Positions 40,546 to 49,128 of a stretch of DNA of 64,000 nt are shown here, piece after piece. Each line of letters opens with the position of its first letter. The stretch's first letter is position 1. The translations under genes were made by a program, and so were the position numbers. This stretch comes from Inhella gelatinilytica (GTDB taxonomy: Bacteria; Pseudomonadota; Gammaproteobacteria; Burkholderiales; Burkholderiaceae_C), in assembly GCF_016093295.1 (NCBI RefSeq), contig NZ_JAEDAL010000007.1:62001-126000 (forward strand), read 5' to 3'. The notes beneath the pieces were generated by a model that saw only the letters and a list, made by a program, of their open reading frames with translations, ran no database searches and was not told the DNA's origin.

Positions 40546-40551
40546 CTAGCG

Positions 40552-40854
40552 ATGGCAGCGACGGCCGCACTCTGGGTCTTGCTGGTGCTAGCGGCCAATC
40601 TGCCCTTCATGAGCACCCGGGTTTTGCTGATTGGGCCGCTGCGGCCCAACCGCGCATTCGGATGGCGTTTGCTTGAATTGCTGCTGTTGGGGGCGGTTTG
40701 GCTGGTGATGGCCTGGACCGTGGAAGCCCGCATGGGCCAACGGCACGCCCAAGAGTGGGGTTTTTATGTGGTCCTGCTCTGTTTGCTGTTGACTTTCGCC
40801 GCCCCTGGATTTGTATGGCGGTATCTGCGACGTCACGCTACAGCCAGTGACTGA
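40552..40854 (+). CDS. DUF2818 family small membrane protein
   Basis: A 100-residue protein with three predicted membrane helices (AALWVLLVLAANLPF, LLELLLLGAVWLVMAW, YVVLLCLLLTFAAPGF). The stretch after the first helix, LPFMSTRVLL, is typical of the DUF2818 family, which sits directly after nuoN in many betaproteobacteria. Its function is unknown; the constant position suggests a link to complex I, but that is inference. It starts six bases after nuoN. Confidence 0.85.
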   Translation: MAATAALWVLLVLAANLPFMSTRVLLIGPLRPNRAFGWRLLELLLLGAVWLVMAWTVEARMGQRHAQEWGFYVVLLCLLLTFAAPGFVWRYLRRHATASD

Positions 40855-41428
40855 CCTCACGGAGCACTTGCTTTCTCGGGAGGCCATGCTAGACGGCGGC
40901 TTTCTCAAGGTCCGGCGTGACCGGGTGCGCCTGCCAGACGGCACGTCGGCTTTTCGGGAGTACATCGTGCACCCGGGTGCCGTCATGATTGTTCCGCTTC
41001 TGGCGGATGGGCGCCTGGTCTTGGAGCGGCAGTACCGTCACCCGATGGGGCAAGTCATGCTGGAGTTCCCAGCAGGCAAGAAAGATCCGCTGGAGAGTGC
41101 CCTGGCCTGCGCGCAGCGGGAGCTGCGCGAAGAAACCGGCTACGTCGCCAGCGAATGGGCCCATGTCGGGGTTTTGCACAATGCCATTGCTTATTCCACC
41201 GAGGGAATTGACGTCTTTCTTGCGCGTGGTTTGATTGCGGGCCCTCAGGAGCTTGATCCGGGCGAATTTGTCGAACCCGTCTTGATGACGGCAGAGGAGC
41301 TGGATTGCGCCTGCGCCGAGGGACGGGTGACGGATGCCAAAACCCTGATTGGGCTGATGTGGCTGCAGAAGGTCAACCAGGGCCAGTGGCCGGTGAATTG
41401 GATCGTCTCCCCGTCAGCGCGACCGTGA
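40847..41428 (+). CDS. Nudix hydrolase, ADP-ribose pyrophosphatase type
   Basis: A 193-residue enzyme likely to split ADP-ribose into AMP and ribose 5-phosphate. The nudix box GKKDPLESALACAQRELREETGY fits G-x5-E-x7-RE-x2-EE-x-G; its core is QRELREETGY at about residues 89-98. Upstream VRLPDGTSAFREYIVHPGAV is typical of the NudF group. GTG 40847 overlaps the DUF2818 stop by eight bases and keeps the conserved LTEHLLS start; ATG 40886 would lose it. The complex I-DUF2818-nudix order is common in Burkholderiales. Confidence 0.88.
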   Translation: MTDLTEHLLSREAMLDGGFLKVRRDRVRLPDGTSAFREYIVHPGAVMIVPLLADGRLVLERQYRHPMGQVMLEFPAGKKDPLESALACAQRELREETGYVASEWAHVGVLHNAIAYSTEGIDVFLARGLIAGPQELDPGEFVEPVLMTAEELDCACAEGRVTDAKTLIGLMWLQKVNQGQWPVNWIVSPSARP

Positions 41429-41546
41429 CGATCGCCTGAGGCGCACATGGCCTGTTCTCACGGGCGTCGCCAATCGCCCCTCAAATCCCGCCGCTCGCGC
41501 CCCAAAGCATGCGCTTCATCCCTGTGGATTGGCAGGGTTGCCACGT

Positions 41547-41567
41547 GCGCATTAAGCTGCGCTTTTT
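41547..41567 (+). terminator. Possible weak terminator upstream of the RND operon
   Basis: GCGCA (41547-41551) pairs with TGCGC (41558-41562), followed by five T. The stem is short, so termination of the nuo-nudix transcript here is only a suggestion. Confidence 0.35.
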
Positions 41568-41586
41568 CCCATAAGCCCAAAATTCC

Positions 41587-42741
41587 ATGTTGACCCAACG
41601 CAAGCCCTTGTTGTTGTCCGCTCTCGTTCTGGCCTTGAGTCTGACGGCCTGCCAACGCCCCGACGCCAAGAACAAAGACAAGACGGGGCCGAGTGCCACG
41701 CTCCAGATCGCAGCGGAAGACGTGGTGACGGTGGGCAGCAATGGACTGATTGGCGGTCCGGTGCTCACGGGCTCCATTCAGGCGGCCCGCCGAGCGGATC
41801 TGCGGGCGGAGGTTGCAGCCGTTGTGCTCCAGGTGACCAAAGACAACGGCGAACCCGTCCGCCAGGGGGACGTCATCGTGCGTCTGGACAGCACCGCCAT
41901 CCGTGACAACCTGACCAGTGCGGAAGAGGCACTCCGAGCCGCCACGCAAAGCTTTGAACAAACGGAACGGGTTTTGCAGCGCCAGCGCACCTTGAACCAA
42001 CAAGGCATGACGTCGATGCAGGCGTTGGAGGATGCCGAGTTGCGGCGGAATGCCGCGCAGTCAGAGCTGGCCGCGGCGCGCGCCCGCGTGGTGAGCGCCA
42101 AACAGCAAATGACCCGAACGGAAATTAAAGCGCCGTTTGATGGGGTGGTCAGCGAGCGCAAGGTCTCCGTGGGTGACACAGTGCAAGTGGGCCGTGAGAT
42201 TGTGAAGGTGGTCGATCCGCGCTCGCTTCGATTTGAAGGGCAGGTCAGTGCCGATCGGTTGGGCGAAATTCGCGTCGGACAGGCCGTGGCCTTGCGCGTG
42301 AATGGCGTGTCAGAAGGTGAGTACAGCGCCAAACTCGAGCGCATTGATGCGGCAGCCAACCCCACCACGCGTCAGGTCGAAGTGATGGCTCGCTTTGATA
42401 ACCCCGCCCAAGCGCCAAAGGTCGCTGGGTTGTATGCCGAAGGTCGGGTGAATACGGGCGCGAAGTCAGCCCTGGTGTTGGCGGAATCGAGCTTGGTTCG
42501 TCAGGGCGAGGAAGCGTTCGTCTGGCGCCTGGACGGAGACCGACTGAAGAAGGTGTCGGTGCAACTGGGTGAACGCGATGCGCGTCGGGGGGAATGGGTG
42601 ATCCAGTCGGGCCTTAAGTTGGGGGATGAAGTGTTGCGCAGCCCAGCAGGGCAGTTGGCTGACGGGCAGGCCCTCCGACGGGCAGGCCAGAAGACGCCTC
42701 CGGTAGCCGCTGCATCGTCTGCTTCAGCCGCTCAACGTTAA
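41587..42741 (+). CDS. RND efflux periplasmic adaptor lipoprotein
   Basis: A membrane-fusion protein, 384 residues, linking an inner-membrane RND pump to an outer-membrane channel. The signal peptide ends in a lipobox, LSLTAC, so Cys22 would be lipidated. Then come a barrel-sandwich (lipoyl) half, a coiled-coil hairpin (about 105-165, SAEEALRAATQSFEQTERVL), the second lipoyl half (TRTEIKAPFDGVVSERKVSVGD) and beta-barrel and membrane-proximal domains. The tail is Ala/Ser-rich. The pump gene follows after 15 bases; no outer-membrane factor is in the window. Confidence 0.9.
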   Translation: MLTQRKPLLLSALVLALSLTACQRPDAKNKDKTGPSATLQIAAEDVVTVGSNGLIGGPVLTGSIQAARRADLRAEVAAVVLQVTKDNGEPVRQGDVIVRLDSTAIRDNLTSAEEALRAATQSFEQTERVLQRQRTLNQQGMTSMQALEDAELRRNAAQSELAAARARVVSAKQQMTRTEIKAPFDGVVSERKVSVGDTVQVGREIVKVVDPRSLRFEGQVSADRLGEIRVGQAVALRVNGVSEGEYSAKLERIDAAANPTTRQVEVMARFDNPAQAPKVAGLYAEGRVNTGAKSALVLAESSLVRQGEEAFVWRLDGDRLKKVSVQLGERDARRGEWVIQSGLKLGDEVLRSPAGQLADGQALRRAGQKTPPVAAASSASAAQR

Positions 42742-42756
42742 GGACCGGAGCCGTCC

Positions 42757-45700
42757 ATGTTCTTGTCCAATTTCAGTATTCGCAAACCCATTGCGACCGT
42801 TGTGGTCATCATTGGGATGATGTTGCTTGGGGTGTTGGCGTTGACCAAACTGCGCGTCAACCAGTTCCCAGACATCGAGCCCCCGCTGTTGTTTGTCAAT
42901 ATCAGCTATCCCGGCGCGTCGCCCGACACGGCCGAGCGGGAGGTGCTGAACCGAATCGAGAAATCCTTGAGCTCGATCTCGGGCGTCGACCGAACGCAGT
43001 CTGCGGCGGTCGAAGGCGGTGTGCGCATCACCGTGGTGTTCGATTTCTCGAAAAACATGATTGAGGCGGCAGATGAGGTGCGCAATGCCATCGCGTCGGT
43101 GCGCCACAAGTTGCCGACCGAGATTCGCGAGCCCGTGATCACGCGCGCTGATCCGGGCGCGCAACCCATCATGCAGCTTGCGCTCACCAGCACTTCGCTC
43201 AACCATGCGGAGCTGTCGCGGTTGGTCGAGGACAAGTTGGCCGAACGATTCCGCGGCATTCCTGGGGTGGCCGTCGTCAACGTCAACGGGGCCCTACGCC
43301 GGGAGCTGTCGGTCCTGCTGCGCGCAGAAAAACTTCGCGAATTTGGTGTCTCCGTCACTGAGGTGGTCGCGGCGTTGCGGGCGCAGAACACCACGGCCCC
43401 GGTGGGCAAAGTGCGTGGTGAATTTGCGGATCAAAGCATCCGCTTGGTTGGCCGCATCGAGTCGCCCGCTGAATTCGAGCAAATGGTGGTTAAGCGCCGC
43501 GGAACCGATGTGGTGCGCTTGGGGCAAGTCGCGGCGGTGCGGGATGGTTTTGCCGACCTGACCGGCTTCAGCCTCAGGGATGGCAAACCCAACGTGGGCC
43601 TTTCGATCACGCGATCGCGTGAGGCTTCGACGGTGACGGTGGCCAACGAGGTACGCAAACTTGTCGATGAAATCAAGAAGGAATTGCCTGGCGGCACCCT
43701 GATGGAAGTGACGCAAGACGGCGGCAAGGATGCAGAGAGCAGCCTGTACAACGTGATTCATGCCTTGGTGTTTGGTGCCGGGCTGACGGTGTTCGTGGTC
43801 TATGTCTTTCTCAACAGCTGGCGCTCGACGCTGATCACCGCGCTGTCACTGCCCACTTCGGTGCTGGCCGCTTTCATTGCGGTTTGGCTGATGGGTTTTT
43901 CGCTCAATTTCATGAGCCTGCTGGGCCTGTCCTTGGCCATCGGCGTCTTGATCGATGACGCCATCGTGGTCCGAGAAAACATCGTGCGCCACATGGAGCG
44001 GGGCAGTGATCGGGTGACGGCGGCGCGCGAGGGGACAGCTGAGATTGGGCTGGCGGTGGCCGCGACCACGTTTGCCATCGTGGCGGTCTTTGTGCCCGTG
44101 GCTTTCATGGGATCGGGCCCAGGGCAGTGGTTCAAGCCCTTTGCCCTCACGGTGGTGGCCTCGGTTCTCGTGTCCTTGCTCATCAGCTTTACGCTGGATC
44201 CGATGTTGAGCGCGTACTGGGGAGACCCTCCGGGCTATCACGAGGCGCCCAAGAAGGGGATTTCCGCCCTCTTGCAGCGCTTCAACCACTGGTTTGACCA
44301 CCAGGCGGACCGGTATGGCAAGGTCATTGCCTGGGCCCTGAAGCACCGGCTGCTGATGTCGCTGATCGCCGTCACGACCTTGCAGGCCTCTTGTGGGGCG
44401 CAGGCGATTTGGGGGGGGTCGTCCTTCCTGCCCGCAGCGGATGCGGGTTTCCTGGCCATTGATGTGCGCACGCCAGCGTCCAGCAGTCTGGAGTACAGCA
44501 AGCGCAAGCTGGATGCAGCCGCGACCGAGGCGCGTCAAATCAAGGAAGCGCGGCACACCAGCGCCTATCCGAACGCCGCAGGTGGCCGGATTTACGTGGA
44601 TATCGGCAAGAGCACGGAGCGCAAGCGCTCGGCCACCCAAGTGGCGTCTGAACTGCGCGAGCGCATGGCCACGCTGGTGGGGGCTGAGTTCGTGGTTCTG
44701 GATGACCTGAACAACGGCGCCCAGAAGCCGGTCCAAATCCGCTTTTATGGGGCAGACACGCGCAAGCTGCAGGAAATCACCACCGGTTTCATGCAGCAAA
44801 TGCGCACGATCAAGGGGGCGGTGGACATCGGCTACTCCGAGCAGGATCCGCAGCAAGAGTTGCAGATCGAACTCGACCGAGGCTTGGCCAACCAACTGGG
44901 CATCTCGGTGGCCGATGCGGCCCAAGCGTTGCGCGTGGCGTTTGCGGGCGTTGAGGTGGGGGATTGGGTCGATCCGGCCGGTGAAACGCGGGATGTGGCC
45001 GTTCGTTTGCACCCGCAGGATCGGGTGGATGCCAGCAACATTGAGCGCCTGCCGATTGCGGTGGCGGGCAGCAACCGCATGGTGCCGTTGGACCAGATTG
45101 CTACCGTGCGCATGGGCAAGGGTCCCTCGCAGATTCAGCACGCCGATGGCAAGCGCATGATTACGGTCAGCGCCAATGCCCAAGGCCGGTCGCCTGGCGA
45201 AATCACCGCTGAGGCCAAGAAGATGGCGGAAAAGATCGACTTCCCACCGGGCTACGGCATTGAGCTGGCGGGCTCGGCCCGCGATCAGCAGGTGGTCTTC
45301 ACTGCCATGGTCACCGCGTTGTTCTCGGGCATTGCGCTGATGTACTTTGTGCTGGTGATTCAGTTCAATAGCTTCAGTGCGCCGCTGGGGGTGATGTTCT
45401 CGCTGCCGCTTTCGCTGATCGGCGTGGTGCTGGCCCTGCTGCTCACCAAGGGCACGCTGAACTTGATGAGCCTGATTGGCGTCATCATGCTCATGGGTTT
45501 GGTGGCCAAAAATGCCATCTTGTTGCTCGACGCCACGCGACAGGAGGAAAAGGCCGGTGTGGATCGTGAAGAGGCACTCATGCACGCCGGGCGCAAGCGG
45601 TTCCGTCCGATTTTGATGACCACCTTCGCGCTGATCGCGGGCATGTTGCCCGTGGCCATTGGGGTGGGTGAAGGGGGCGAGTTCTACCGTCCGATGGCGG

Positions 45701-46002
45701 TGGCCATCATCGGTGGCACGATCACCTCGACGGTGCTGACGCTCTTGATGGTGCCAAGCTTCTATGACTCGCTCGAAATCTTCAAAGGCAAGATGGCGGC
45801 GAATTTCCGCACGCGCTTTGCCGCTCGAGGCCGGGGTTACGCGCTGGGCGTGACGGGCTTGGAGGTCATCGGCCGCATCCTGGTGTCGATCCTGCTGCTG
45901 GCTTTGGCACCGCTGGTCTTGGTGGGGTGGGGCGCCTGGGGGCTGGTTCAGCGGCTCAGGGGCCGTCGGGGCGCGAGGCAAGCAGCACCCGTCCTGGGTT
46001 GA
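42757..46002 (+). CDS. RND multidrug efflux permease (HAE1 family)
   Basis: A 1081-residue proton-driven inner-membrane pump. The first helix begins at SIRKPIATVVVIIGMM, and helix 4 carries the paired proton-relay aspartates in IGVLIDDAIVVREN. Other landmarks are FVPVAFMGSGPGQWFKPFALTVV and, in the second half, MGLVAKNAILLLDATRQ. The C-terminus has an extra hydrophobic stretch (ILVSILLLALAPLVLVGWG) not found in AcrB, perhaps a thirteenth helix. Substrates cannot be told. The stop lies 47 bases inside the convergent FAD-oxidase gene. Confidence 0.93.
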   Translation: MFLSNFSIRKPIATVVVIIGMMLLGVLALTKLRVNQFPDIEPPLLFVNISYPGASPDTAEREVLNRIEKSLSSISGVDRTQSAAVEGGVRITVVFDFSKNMIEAADEVRNAIASVRHKLPTEIREPVITRADPGAQPIMQLALTSTSLNHAELSRLVEDKLAERFRGIPGVAVVNVNGALRRELSVLLRAEKLREFGVSVTEVVAALRAQNTTAPVGKVRGEFADQSIRLVGRIESPAEFEQMVVKRRGTDVVRLGQVAAVRDGFADLTGFSLRDGKPNVGLSITRSREASTVTVANEVRKLVDEIKKELPGGTLMEVTQDGGKDAESSLYNVIHALVFGAGLTVFVVYVFLNSWRSTLITALSLPTSVLAAFIAVWLMGFSLNFMSLLGLSLAIGVLIDDAIVVRENIVRHMERGSDRVTAAREGTAEIGLAVAATTFAIVAVFVPVAFMGSGPGQWFKPFALTVVASVLVSLLISFTLDPMLSAYWGDPPGYHEAPKKGISALLQRFNHWFDHQADRYGKVIAWALKHRLLMSLIAVTTLQASCGAQAIWGGSSFLPAADAGFLAIDVRTPASSSLEYSKRKLDAAATEARQIKEARHTSAYPNAAGGRIYVDIGKSTERKRSATQVASELRERMATLVGAEFVVLDDLNNGAQKPVQIRFYGADTRKLQEITTGFMQQMRTIKGAVDIGYSEQDPQQELQIELDRGLANQLGISVADAAQALRVAFAGVEVGDWVDPAGETRDVAVRLHPQDRVDASNIERLPIAVAGSNRMVPLDQIATVRMGKGPSQIQHADGKRMITVSANAQGRSPGEITAEAKKMAEKIDFPPGYGIELAGSARDQQVVFTAMVTALFSGIALMYFVLVIQFNSFSAPLGVMFSLPLSLIGVVLALLLTKGTLNLMSLIGVIMLMGLVAKNAILLLDATRQEEKAGVDREEALMHAGRKRFRPILMTTFALIAGMLPVAIGVGEGGEFYRPMAVAIIGGTITSTVLTLLMVPSFYDSLEIFKGKMAANFRTRFAARGRGYALGVTGLEVIGRILVSILLLALAPLVLVGWGAWGLVQRLRGRRGARQAAPVLG

Positions 46003-47368
46003 GTCGGTTCTGAGGGTCTAAAGCGCGCTTGATGCGGTGCATCAGCGCCAGGCCCGTCGAGTTGCCTCGATGGGCCAGTTCCTCAGCTCGCAGTCGACCA
46101 ATGCCATGCTCCGCGCTGAAGGATCCCTGGTGTTTCGCAACCAGATCGAATATCACCCGATTGATCAGCGGCTCCTGAGCGCTGAAGGTGGCCAGTGTCT
46201 GGCCCTCGGGGGGGGCGATGTTGTAGTGCAGGTTTCCATCTCCCAGATGCCCAAAGACGACGGGACGCGCACCCGGAAAGTGCTGGGCCAGCGCGGCTTC
46301 GCATTCATGGACGAATTGGGGAATGCAGCGCAGCGGCAGTGAAATGTCGTGCTTGAGGTTACCCCCCGCGCGGGTTTGAGCGCCGGGAATCGATTCGCGC
46401 AGGGCCCAAAACGCCTGAAATTGCGCAAGGCTATGCGACACACAGGCCTCGCGCACCCAAGCCCGCTCCAGCATTTGGCCCAACCAGGCCACCAAGTCCT
46501 CGCGCACGGGCGCCTCGTCTCGCGGGCTGGAAAGTTCCAGTAGCACCGCCCAAGGCGCAACGGGCAGGGGCAGGGGGGCGATCAAGGTTTGTGCGGCCTC
46601 GCCCATGACCTCAAAACCGGACAGGGCGTCTCCCAGCACGGTGCGTGCGCTGCAGAGCAGGTCCAGCGCCTGGGCCAGCGAATCCAGGGTGACCCACGCC
46701 GCCATGCGGCTGCGCGGCGCGGGTGCCAGCTTCATGACGGCGGCGGTGATGATGCCCAGCGTGCCTTCGCTGCCGATGAACAGGTCGCGCAGGTTCAGGC
46801 CGCGATGGTCCTTGCGCAGGCCATCCAGGTCGGACCAACAGTCGCCATCAGCGGTCACCACCTCAAGGCCCAAACACAAATCCCGGGCATTGCCCCAGCG
46901 CAGAACCTGCGTTCCGCCCGCATTGGTCGCCAAGTTCCCACCCAGGGTGCAGGAACCCTCGGCCGCCAAACTCAGGGGCATTAAAAGGTTCTTTTCAGCC
47001 GCGGCGCGCTGCAGATCGGCGAGGATGCAGCCCGCTTCGGCGGTCACCGAGAGCCCCACGGTATCCAACTGACGGATCTGATTCAGTCGTTTCAAAGACA
47101 GCAAGACTTCGCCGCGTTGCGCGGTGGCGCCCCCCACGAGCCCCGTGGCACCGCCTTGCGCCACCAGCGGCAAACCCATCCGCGCGGTGGCACGGACCAT
47201 GGCCTGTACTTCACTGCGGGTTCGGGGCCGAAGCACCAAGTCGGCTTGACCCATGAACCGCCCGCGGGGTTCCTGGTTAAAGGGCTCGCTTTCGGCGCCG
47301 CTCAGAACCTGTTCCGAACCGAACTCTTGCTGGAGAGCCAGCACCTGTGCGTTGAACACCTTGTGCAC
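45956..47368 (-). CDS. FAD-linked 2-hydroxyacid dehydrogenase (GlcD / D-2-hydroxyglutarate dehydrogenase-like)
   Basis: A 470-residue flavoprotein. The PCMH FAD domain includes PLVAQGGATGLVGGA and SEGTLGIIT; the C-terminal FAD-oxidase domain has the metal/substrate histidines in FGHLGDGNLHYNI and SAEHGIG. This pattern covers D-lactate, glycolate and D-2-hydroxyglutarate dehydrogenases. No partner subunits (GlcE/GlcF) are present, which favours the single-subunit type. Its start touches the stop of DUF2069 upstream. The 3' end overlaps the RND pump gene tail to tail. Confidence 0.88.
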   Translation of the reverse strand: MHKVFNAQVLALQQEFGSEQVLSGAESEPFNQEPRGRFMGQADLVLRPRTRSEVQAMVRATARMGLPLVAQGGATGLVGGATAQRGEVLLSLKRLNQIRQLDTVGLSVTAEAGCILADLQRAAAEKNLLMPLSLAAEGSCTLGGNLATNAGGTQVLRWGNARDLCLGLEVVTADGDCWSDLDGLRKDHRGLNLRDLFIGSEGTLGIITAAVMKLAPAPRSRMAAWVTLDSLAQALDLLCSARTVLGDALSGFEVMGEAAQTLIAPLPLPVAPWAVLLELSSPRDEAPVREDLVAWLGQMLERAWVREACVSHSLAQFQAFWALRESIPGAQTRAGGNLKHDISLPLRCIPQFVHECEAALAQHFPGARPVVFGHLGDGNLHYNIAPPEGQTLATFSAQEPLINRVIFDLVAKHQGSFSAEHGIGRLRAEELAHRGNSTGLALMHRIKRALDPQNRLNPGRVLLASRPDGP

Positions 47369-47770
47369 TCAGGCTGATTCGGTCTGGGCCCGACCGTCGG
47401 CCAATCGCCAACGAATGTGGGCGGTTGCGGAGCCAAAAACCAGGCATCCCAGCAGGACCTCGATCCAGCCCAGGGCAGCTTCAACGCCGACACCGCTGGG
47501 ACCCCGCACCAGGCCCTCCGCGATGTACAGCCAGACCAGGAGTGCAAGCCAGCGGTAGGTATAAAGCCGATAACGCAAAAGGCCCGGGAGGGCCAAACAC
47601 AGGGGCAACACTTTGATGGCCAACCGACCGCTACCGGTCGGCGCCCACAGGGTCTCCCAGAGCACGCCCAATGCAATCAGCGCCACCACAGCCGTAAGCG
47701 TTGCCGAACGGCTTCCACGGGCTCTTGCGCTGGGGGGGTTGGAATTCGATACGGGAGAAAGGGTGTCCAT
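47369..47770 (-). CDS. DUF2069 family membrane protein
   Basis: A 133-residue protein with four predicted membrane helices (LTAVVALIALGVLWETLW, AIKVLPLCLALPGLL, LALLVWLYIAEGLV, EVLLGCLVFGSATA). The LWETLWAP and KVLPLCLALPGLLR stretches and the GL-V-R loop are typical of DUF2069. Function unknown. It is immediately upstream of the FAD-oxidase gene and divergent from the yihY-like gene, with only 38 bases between the start codons, so promoters must overlap coding sequence. Confidence 0.8.
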   Translation of the reverse strand: MDTLSPVSNSNPPSARARGSRSATLTAVVALIALGVLWETLWAPTGSGRLAIKVLPLCLALPGLLRYRLYTYRWLALLVWLYIAEGLVRGPSGVGVEAALGWIEVLLGCLVFGSATAHIRWRLADGRAQTESA

Positions 47771-47808
47771 GCGGGAAGTGTACGAAGGGGCTCTCTACAC
47801 TGCGGCGC

Positions 47809-49095
47809 ATGCACTTTCGATACCGAACTTTGCGGCATGCAGGGTGGCTGCGTCTATTGGCCGGCAGTTGGCGTGATTTGCGTGAATGGCCCTGGGTGGC
47901 GTCTTGGGCGGGCGTCCGATTGCGGTTCCGCGAGCTTCGTCTTGGCGTTACCGCGGGCTCACTGACGTTCACCACGCTGATCTCTTTGGTGCCCTTGATC
48001 GTCCTGGGTTTGGCGCTTTTTACGGCGTTTCCGGTGTTCGGTGCGTTTCAAAAGGCGCTGGAGCAGTATTTCCTCTCGAACTTGGTGCCGGACAGCATCG
48101 CGCGGCCCGTGCTGAAAAGCCTCACCGCATTTGCTGGGAAGGCCAAGGGTTTGGGGACCGTGGGTGCCATCGCTTTGGGGCTGTCAGGCGTGGGTTTGAT
48201 GTTGACCATCGATCGCACACTGAACTCCATCTGGCGGGTGCAGCGTCCGCGTCCCATGGGGCAACGCGTCTTGGTTTATTGGGCAACGCTGACATTGGGA
48301 CCGCTGTTGCTGGGGGGTAGCTTGGCCTTGACCAGCTATGCCATTTCAGCGAGCCGGGGCCTCGTTACGCGCCTCCCAGGGGGCATGGAAACCTTTTTGG
48401 ATGGCGTTCAGGCGGTCGTGATGCTGCTTGCCGTGGCGGCGCTCTTTCGCTATGTCCCGAACACGTTGGTGCGTTGGCGCCACGCAGTCTTGGGGGCACT
48501 TTTTGTGACGGTGGGCCTGAGCGTTGGAAAGTGGGGACTGAGTGTTTGGATTCACTACGCCCCGAGCTATGCCACCGTGTATGGGGCCTTTGCCACTTTG
48601 CCTATTTTTTTGATCTGGGTGTATTTGGGCTGGGTGGTGGTATTGATGGGTGCCTTGGTGGCGGCGAATGCACCCGGCTTGACGCAAGGCTTGATTTATC
48701 GCCCGCCGGGGCCGGGGGTGGACTATGAGTTGGCGTTGGGTGTGATCCGGGAGTTGTGGGGGCGTCAGCAGCGTGGGGCCGCCGGTGCGACGCCGTTGGC
48801 CTTGGCCCAGGCGCAACGGGTGGATCCACTGCAACTGGAACCCGTTTTGGAAGCGCTGCGGCGATTGGATTGGGTTGCACGTTTGGAAGAGGAAGGAGCC
48901 CAGCGGTTGGTCCTGCTGCGCAATCCCCATGAAACCAGCGCCAGTCCGCTCTTGCATGCACTGCTCGTGCCGCGCACCCTGGCTTCTGAGGCGCTGTGGC
49001 GGGCCAGTGGTTGGGAGCGCACTTCGGTAGCGGTGCTGCTGGGGATTGCCGATCGGCGACAGACGGACTTGGGGCATCAAGCCCGCACGTCCTGA
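47809..49095 (+). CDS. YihY/virulence factor BrkB family membrane protein
   Basis: A 428-residue protein with about six membrane helices in the first 290 residues. Conserved stretches are GSLTFTTLISLVPLIVLGLALF, written here by its core LTFTTLISLVPL, and SYATVYGAFATLPIFLIWVYL, core VYGAFATLPIFLIW. The C-terminal 130 residues are cytoplasmic and look like a winged-helix region. The family was once called ribonuclease BN in error; its true function is unknown. ATG 47809 gives MHFRYRTLRHAGW, shortly before the first conserved segment. Confidence 0.88.
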   Translation: MHFRYRTLRHAGWLRLLAGSWRDLREWPWVASWAGVRLRFRELRLGVTAGSLTFTTLISLVPLIVLGLALFTAFPVFGAFQKALEQYFLSNLVPDSIARPVLKSLTAFAGKAKGLGTVGAIALGLSGVGLMLTIDRTLNSIWRVQRPRPMGQRVLVYWATLTLGPLLLGGSLALTSYAISASRGLVTRLPGGMETFLDGVQAVVMLLAVAALFRYVPNTLVRWRHAVLGALFVTVGLSVGKWGLSVWIHYAPSYATVYGAFATLPIFLIWVYLGWVVVLMGALVAANAPGLTQGLIYRPPGPGVDYELALGVIRELWGRQQRGAAGATPLALAQAQRVDPLQLEPVLEALRRLDWVARLEEEGAQRLVLLRNPHETSASPLLHALLVPRTLASEALWRASGWERTSVAVLLGIADRRQTDLGHQARTS

Positions 49096-49128
49096 GCCCT
49101 GACACGGTGTGTGCCAGAGCAAGTGCGC

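Noticed and set aside
43846-45981. A 711-codon antisense frame opposite the RND pump
   Set aside because: It has no domain or start signal and is full of His, Arg and Gln, typical of a shadow of a GC-rich gene. The plus-strand gene carries clear RND motifs.
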